Shown: positions 61,701 through 64,000 of the stretch, in pieces
Numbering within the stretch: position 1 is the stretch's first letter
Layout: each line of letters opens with the position of its first letter
DNA from: Micropterix aruncella
Lineage: Eukaryota; Arthropoda; Insecta; Lepidoptera; Micropterigidae
Length of the DNA stretch: 64,000 bases
Assembly (NCBI GenBank): GCA_944548615.1
Contig: OX155980.1
Location: 42,751,601-42,815,600 of the forward strand
Reading direction: 5' to 3'
The notes under the pieces: generated by a model
Told to the model about the DNA's origin: nothing
Database searches by the model: none
Seen by the model: only the letters and a program-made list of their open reading frames with translations
Translations under genes and position numbers: made by a program

Positions 61701-61864
61701 AACCTGAAGACAGCATACACATTGTTGGCCGCTGTCCAGGGCTCGCCGCCAAAAGACACAGTTTACTGGGACGAGCTTTTCTCGAACCCAGCGATCTGCC
61801 CAACTTGAAGGTCAGTGACCTACTTAGTCTGGTAAGAAGTACCGGGCTACTAGCTGACAATTGA
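58718..61864 (+). CDS. LINE ORF2: endonuclease tail, RT, RNase H, zinc knuckle
   Basis: A 1,048-codon uninterrupted frame. The ATG at 58718 and about the first 10 codons lie in the flanking TTAA element; element sequence starts at about codon 11. Then come the endonuclease C-terminus (VLDITICTK, SGSDHRQIHL), RT with YKSPGPDGIYP, FIPKAGRN, YRPISLTFFLLKSLERL, FLDIEGAFDT (about residue 423), KGCPQGGVISPLLW and YADDVAIVV (about 509), RNase H (TDGSGTNGRFGAG about 774, QAEVFAILE, ICSDSRAALDAL, IPGHQGIPGNEEADRLAK) and CRICGEEPEDSIHIVGRC. All RT and RNase H catalytic residues are present, but most of the endonuclease and any ORF1 are missing, so it cannot move autonomously. Confidence 0.93.
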   Translation: MFFIKCFTKTILNRGTEPTFIDSRRQEVLDITICTKEVADLVQDWRVSDEPSGSDHRQIHLTLRHSLEIQWARNPRNTNWEGFDRDLAIKLTTVPNRFHTKEQLETAALSLSNAVIDAYEQNCPLKQKNLSKKVPWWNPELTKLRLTLRRCFNRARNHNTNSQHLWEEYKNARNEYNKAIVKAKRRSWRDFCESVETASEASRLNKILSSNNRPQLGCLKRPEGGHTSDTKETLKLLMETHFPGFQESSHPSAAGENSKRLHKPREWALAAKIVNPKAVEWAVSTFDPYKSPGPDGIYPVLLQKGLSQLLGPLTKVLRASIALRHVPHAWSSARVTFIPKAGRNGHIFAKDYRPISLTFFLLKSLERLVDGYLKTNHLALQPLADAQYAYREGRSTDTALHHLVSTIETQLAAKGYALGVFLDIEGAFDTTSYATIKNAMHRRGIPETIIDWTLSMLSNRNLTVYQGDTSITGIPAKGCPQGGVISPLLWSIVVDELLIDLQNLGLSVYGYADDVAIVVRGNFLSILKELMDKALKTTQDWCQARGLSANPSKTKAMIFTRKYKPEPVECLKLWDKEIEYDTVVKYLGVYLDPKLNWKHHLERKRTTFYASLWTCKRVMGKTWGFKPRVALWLYRAVLLPRLTYAAIVWWSRVKKLETVKMLKSLQGNYLRAATGVMKTTPTAGLEVALCCPPLDKLIIHSARLTAYRLKCLGEWKRGGHNHPELNLLHKSPFTLTQDRLRKKISVEKSYKILIPTREEWKNPQWLQSHNADAWFTDGSGTNGRFGAGVYGPKTNHRISIPLGQYATVFQAEVFAILECIKLQSRLEVKNRQILICSDSRAALDALAKATTESSVVWDCMQELNKLGKSNKITLIWIPGHQGIPGNEEADRLAKLGTLDCPVEPAVGVPFATGKKIIRDCLEQEHRASWKQSQGCRQAKAMMEQPLQKKTKALLDMSKKNLRTTIGLLTGHTTLRAHLFNLGLTESKDCRICGEEPEDSIHIVGRCPGLAAKRHSLLGRAFLEPSDLPNLKVSDLLSLVRSTGLLADN

Positions 61865-61945
61865 CCTAACTACACAGTGGGTAGTTACAAAAGACCTTAC
61901 AGATCTAGGTGACATCAAGGGCTGGAAACAAGCCCCCCACTCCAT

Positions 61946-61976
<31 letters not shown>
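58750..61976 (+). mobile_element. 5'-truncated RNase H-bearing LINE with target duplication
   Basis: Inserted in TTAA element copy 2. ACCAAAACGAT precedes it (58739-58749) and follows it (61978-61988); one further T/TA position is ambiguous with the tail. The 5' end is truncated inside the endonuclease; the 3' end has a 115-bp UTR and a (TAC)n tail at about 61945-61979. Domain order endonuclease-RT-RNase H-zinc knuckle suggests an I/LOA-like clade. The long open frame and exact duplications suggest recent insertion. It is antisense to the RhoGAP gene. Confidence 0.92.
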
Positions 61977-61979
<3 letters not shown>

Positions 61980-63049
61980 CAAAACGATATATTTTTTTTA
62001 CTTATTTGCATACAAAAATATTTATTTATTCAGCCAAGAAAAATTTTATGTATTCTCGTAAAAAAAAAAATTTTTAATTTTTAATTTGTGACTACTTATG
62101 GTATTTTTTTATATGAAATTCTTTCAAAATAACTTTATTACTACATCACACTTCTTAGAAATCACACCAGAACTTTGAGCTTTGTCTGATATTATAGAAA
62201 AATCTAAAGTTTTGAGAGTTTCCGCGTCCGAACTTAATAATAAACTTTGAATGCTCATAATATAAAATTCGTTAGATTTTTTCAATTATATTGTCTTATC
62301 ATAGACTTATTATATGTCTAATAACTAATTACAATACTCCAAAGAGTCACATTTCATCGAAAAACTATGGAAAATCGCACTTTATTCTCTCATAGTAATT
62401 ATCAAAACAAGTTTCTTTGCGCGATTCATTTTACAAAACAAGATATAATTTTCAAAATACGCCTAATTATGTGATAACTTAGGATGTAAATGAAGCAATA
62501 CTTATTTTGTTAGTAAATTAAAGCGACATTACGTCATATTTCGCAATATATCGGGATATTTCATAAACATTACAAACTAATAACAACCATTTTTTCGCGA
62601 GCCGTTTGTTGTCGCCGAAGTGTTTTCTTTAAAAAATCGTGAAAAACAGCAAATGGACTATCTCAATTGACTAATCCTCATGCCTAAAGTACTTAAAAAT
62701 GCAAATTACTCACTGTTCTCCAGTAAATGGCACAAAACACTGCACAAAACACTGTTTTTATCAACCATTTCGCGGAACTATACGCGGCCGCGGCGGTGGC
62801 CGATAAACACTGCCGTTTTGACGTCTATGCTCACTTTTTAAATCGCCGTTCGATATTGCCACACAGAAATCTTGAATTAAAGATATTTTGGCCATATCGT
62901 TGCGCCGTCAGAAAGCATATAGTACGACATTTCGAATCGTAAATTGCATTTTTCGCAGCGGCGACCGCTTTGTCCGGTATCGGATGTTACGGGCTTTAGG
63001 CGGCCGACATAAATGTCCCCAATGGGATGTTACGTGCTGAGCGGGTTAA

Positions 63050-63230
63050 CAAATCTTGCTTGGGATACATTGCCAGAAGAAGTGATGTGCTGACTGTCAA
63101 CAGCTTAAAGAATAAACTGGTCATTTTCTTTAGTGCAAAACAGTCACAAGTTTAAAAACAAGTGCACTGCTATACATGCATCAGCCTCACATTGCTAGTG
63201 TGTAATATAATAATAATAATGTTCATAATC
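63050..63230 (+). pseudogene. CR1 LINE, right part of the split copy
   Basis: Starts immediately after TTAA (63046-63049) with NLAWDTLPEEVM, continues in another frame as VNSLKNKLVIFFSAK, and ends in the family 3' UTR (CAAGTTTAAAAACAAGTGCA, CATCAGCCT) and an ATA/AAT microsatellite near 63208-63220. It completes the CR1 begun at 54985. Confidence 0.85.
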
Positions 63231-63401
63231 ACAGTCAAAGTTTAGGAAAAAACCTCAACAAACAAAAAACAAAAAGAATCATTTACTCTACAGAATTAGC
63301 ACTCGACAGCACGATGGCAGATGAGCAGAAGAAAGTTTGTGCCTGCTAAACCAATCTCAATACAAAAGCTGCCATTATAGACAAATTTTAAAAAAACTTA
63401 C

Positions 63402-63619
63402 CATCAGGTTGAGATAAAAATTCGATACACTGCGCCACTATTGGTGGTATTGACTCGACCATCAATGGATTATTTTCTTTAATGAAATTAAGAGATACAC
63501 CAAACTGTTGCGTGGGTATGGGAGTTGAAGTAGATTTTCTATCGATATTATGTTTAGCCTCTTCAGTCTGTGATGATTCTCCCCTTTTGCCACTTTTAGC
63601 AAGTAATTGATTATCATGC
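63402..63619 (-). CDS. RhoGAP68F: RhoGAP gene coding exon (domain start)
   Basis: Internal exon read on the minus strand. The acceptor is ...tttttcag before GCATGATAATC; the donor is CCTGATG/gtaagt. The peptide includes a linker rich in S, T, K and E and then PIPTQQFGVSLNFI and IPPIVAQCIEFLSQPD, the entry into a p50-type RhoGAP domain. It starts with one base of a split codon and ends with a single G, which with CA of the next exon makes an alanine codon (PD-A-LETEG). Upstream sequence to the window edge shows no further exon that I can identify. Confidence 0.85.
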
Positions 63620-64000
63620 CTGAAAAACACAAAATAAACTAATCTTGGTAAATAATATTAACTCCCTTATCTCTGAATGAAACATATCTACTTTATATCA
63701 AACGTTCAGGAGATGCAAAAATGTCTTTTTACTACAAATGAAAATAAATTTTCTATCACCAATCAAATATGATGAGGGATTTACAATAAAGATGATTTTA
63801 TAAGAACAATTCGATTTTCCTAAAAATTAAACTTCATTTCTGAATATGCTGGATATTTCCGGATAGGTTCATTAATTAGAATTATATATTAACCTTAAAT
63901 TTAAAATTATAGATTTATCAGAATAGAGCTCACATTCACATATGCCACTTTGTAAAATGATGGAGCAAGGAATTATTGCGCGCAATGTCTGAGGAATCGG
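63620..64000 (-). other. RhoGAP gene intron, continues off the window
   Basis: Sequence upstream of the exon at 63402-63619. AT-rich, no further exon recognised. Confidence 0.6.

Larger units (their letters stand above)
55342..63045 (+). mobile_element. TTAA element copy 2 (piggyBac-like), carrying two insertions
   Basis: Left end CCCCTCCTGTCGCGAAG after TTAA, right end ...GTGCTGAGCGGG before TTAA. The element's own sequence is 55342-55549, 58609-58749 and 61989-63045 (about 1.4 kb). It matches copy 1 through AATGAATAAATATTACAAA, TTGCATACAAAAATATTTA and TTTTATGTATTCTCGTAAAA. TTAA duplications and CCC/GGG ends fit piggyBac-type transposition; no transposase is encoded, so the class is inferred. 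Confidence 0.85.
52822..63401 (-). other. RhoGAP gene intron (10,580 bp)
   Basis: Bounded by gtaagt at 63401 and tgtatag at 52822. Most of it is explained by two TTAA elements, a split CR1, a composite Helitron and a LINE, all listed separately. The large size is thus due to nested insertions; without them under 1.5 kb would remain. Confidence 0.85.
46954..63619 (-). other. RhoGAP68F: RhoGAP gene, 3' part (p50RhoGAP/ARHGAP1 type)
   Basis: Minus-strand gene with four visible coding exons and three introns. Joined, the exons read a continuous RhoGAP domain: a TQQFGVSL stretch, then ETEGIFRRSAN with the arginine finger, GDPHIAAVLLKTFLREL, NYKLLKYLVHFL and NNLAVVFGPNLIW, ending at a stop shortly after PINTFTDFLL. 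Such domains speed GTP hydrolysis by Rho-family GTPases in the cytoplasm. The TQQFGVSL lead-in and the PINTFT end are typical of the p50RhoGAP/ARHGAP1/8 group, whose N-terminal Sec14/CRAL-TRIO-like domain would lie in exons beyond the right edge. All splice sites are AG/GT and phases agree at every junction. The symbol is an orthology guess from motifs; the RhoGAP assignment is firm, the subfamily likely. Confidence 0.88.

Overview
This is nuclear DNA from an animal, most likely an arthropod (probably an insect, order unresolved). Reasons: spliced exons with canonical GT/AG borders, AT-rich intergenic DNA with long (AT)n arrays, and a dense, layered load of animal transposable elements (CR1, jockey-like and I/LOA-like LINEs, mariner, Tc1, pogo/Tigger, Harbinger-like, TTAA-specific elements, Helitrons). 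No prokaryotic operons, rRNA, recognisable tRNA or CRISPR were seen. ATG-to-stop reading frames are poor gene models here.

One host gene is clear. A Rho GTPase-activating protein of the p50RhoGAP/ARHGAP1 (insect RhoGAP68F) type lies on the minus strand at the right end. Four coding exons are visible: 63402-63619, 52621-52821, 49409-49516 and the terminal exon 46988-47158. Their splice phases fit one continuous RhoGAP domain including the arginine-finger motif. The 5' exons lie beyond the window. Its introns (10.6, 3.1 and 2.25 kb) are filled with transposons.

Left to right: 1-10.7 kb is AT-rich with broken Helitron helicase and LINE fragments and a 197-bp (AT)n array. 10.7-12.5 kb, 28.2-31.5 kb, 36.7-37.4 kb and 48.0-48.15 kb carry a GC-rich dispersed repeat of about 670 bp that I cannot assign to a known class. 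12.5-21.6 kb has almost nothing recognisable. 21.6-26.4 kb is a fragment of a transposon-linked protein followed by a nearly complete two-ORF LINE on the minus strand with one in-frame stop. 32.3-34.7 kb is a large foldback element carrying a Tc1 insertion. 35.3-38.8 kb is a TIR element and then a RNase H-bearing LINE split by the GC-rich repeat and by a TTAA element. 41.8-43.0 kb has Harbinger-like and Tigger-derived elements. 44.8-46.9 kb is a mariner invaded by a deleted CR1 and a TTAA element. Beyond 47 kb lie the RhoGAP exons and their introns.

The most striking structure is a nest inside the 10.6-kb intron. A CR1 LINE is split at TTAA by a piggyBac-like non-autonomous element. That element is in turn split by a composite Helitron and by a LINE with a 1,048-codon open frame and matching target-site duplications. 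Several empty sites can be reconstructed from paralogous copies in the same window, so the insertion order can be read directly.
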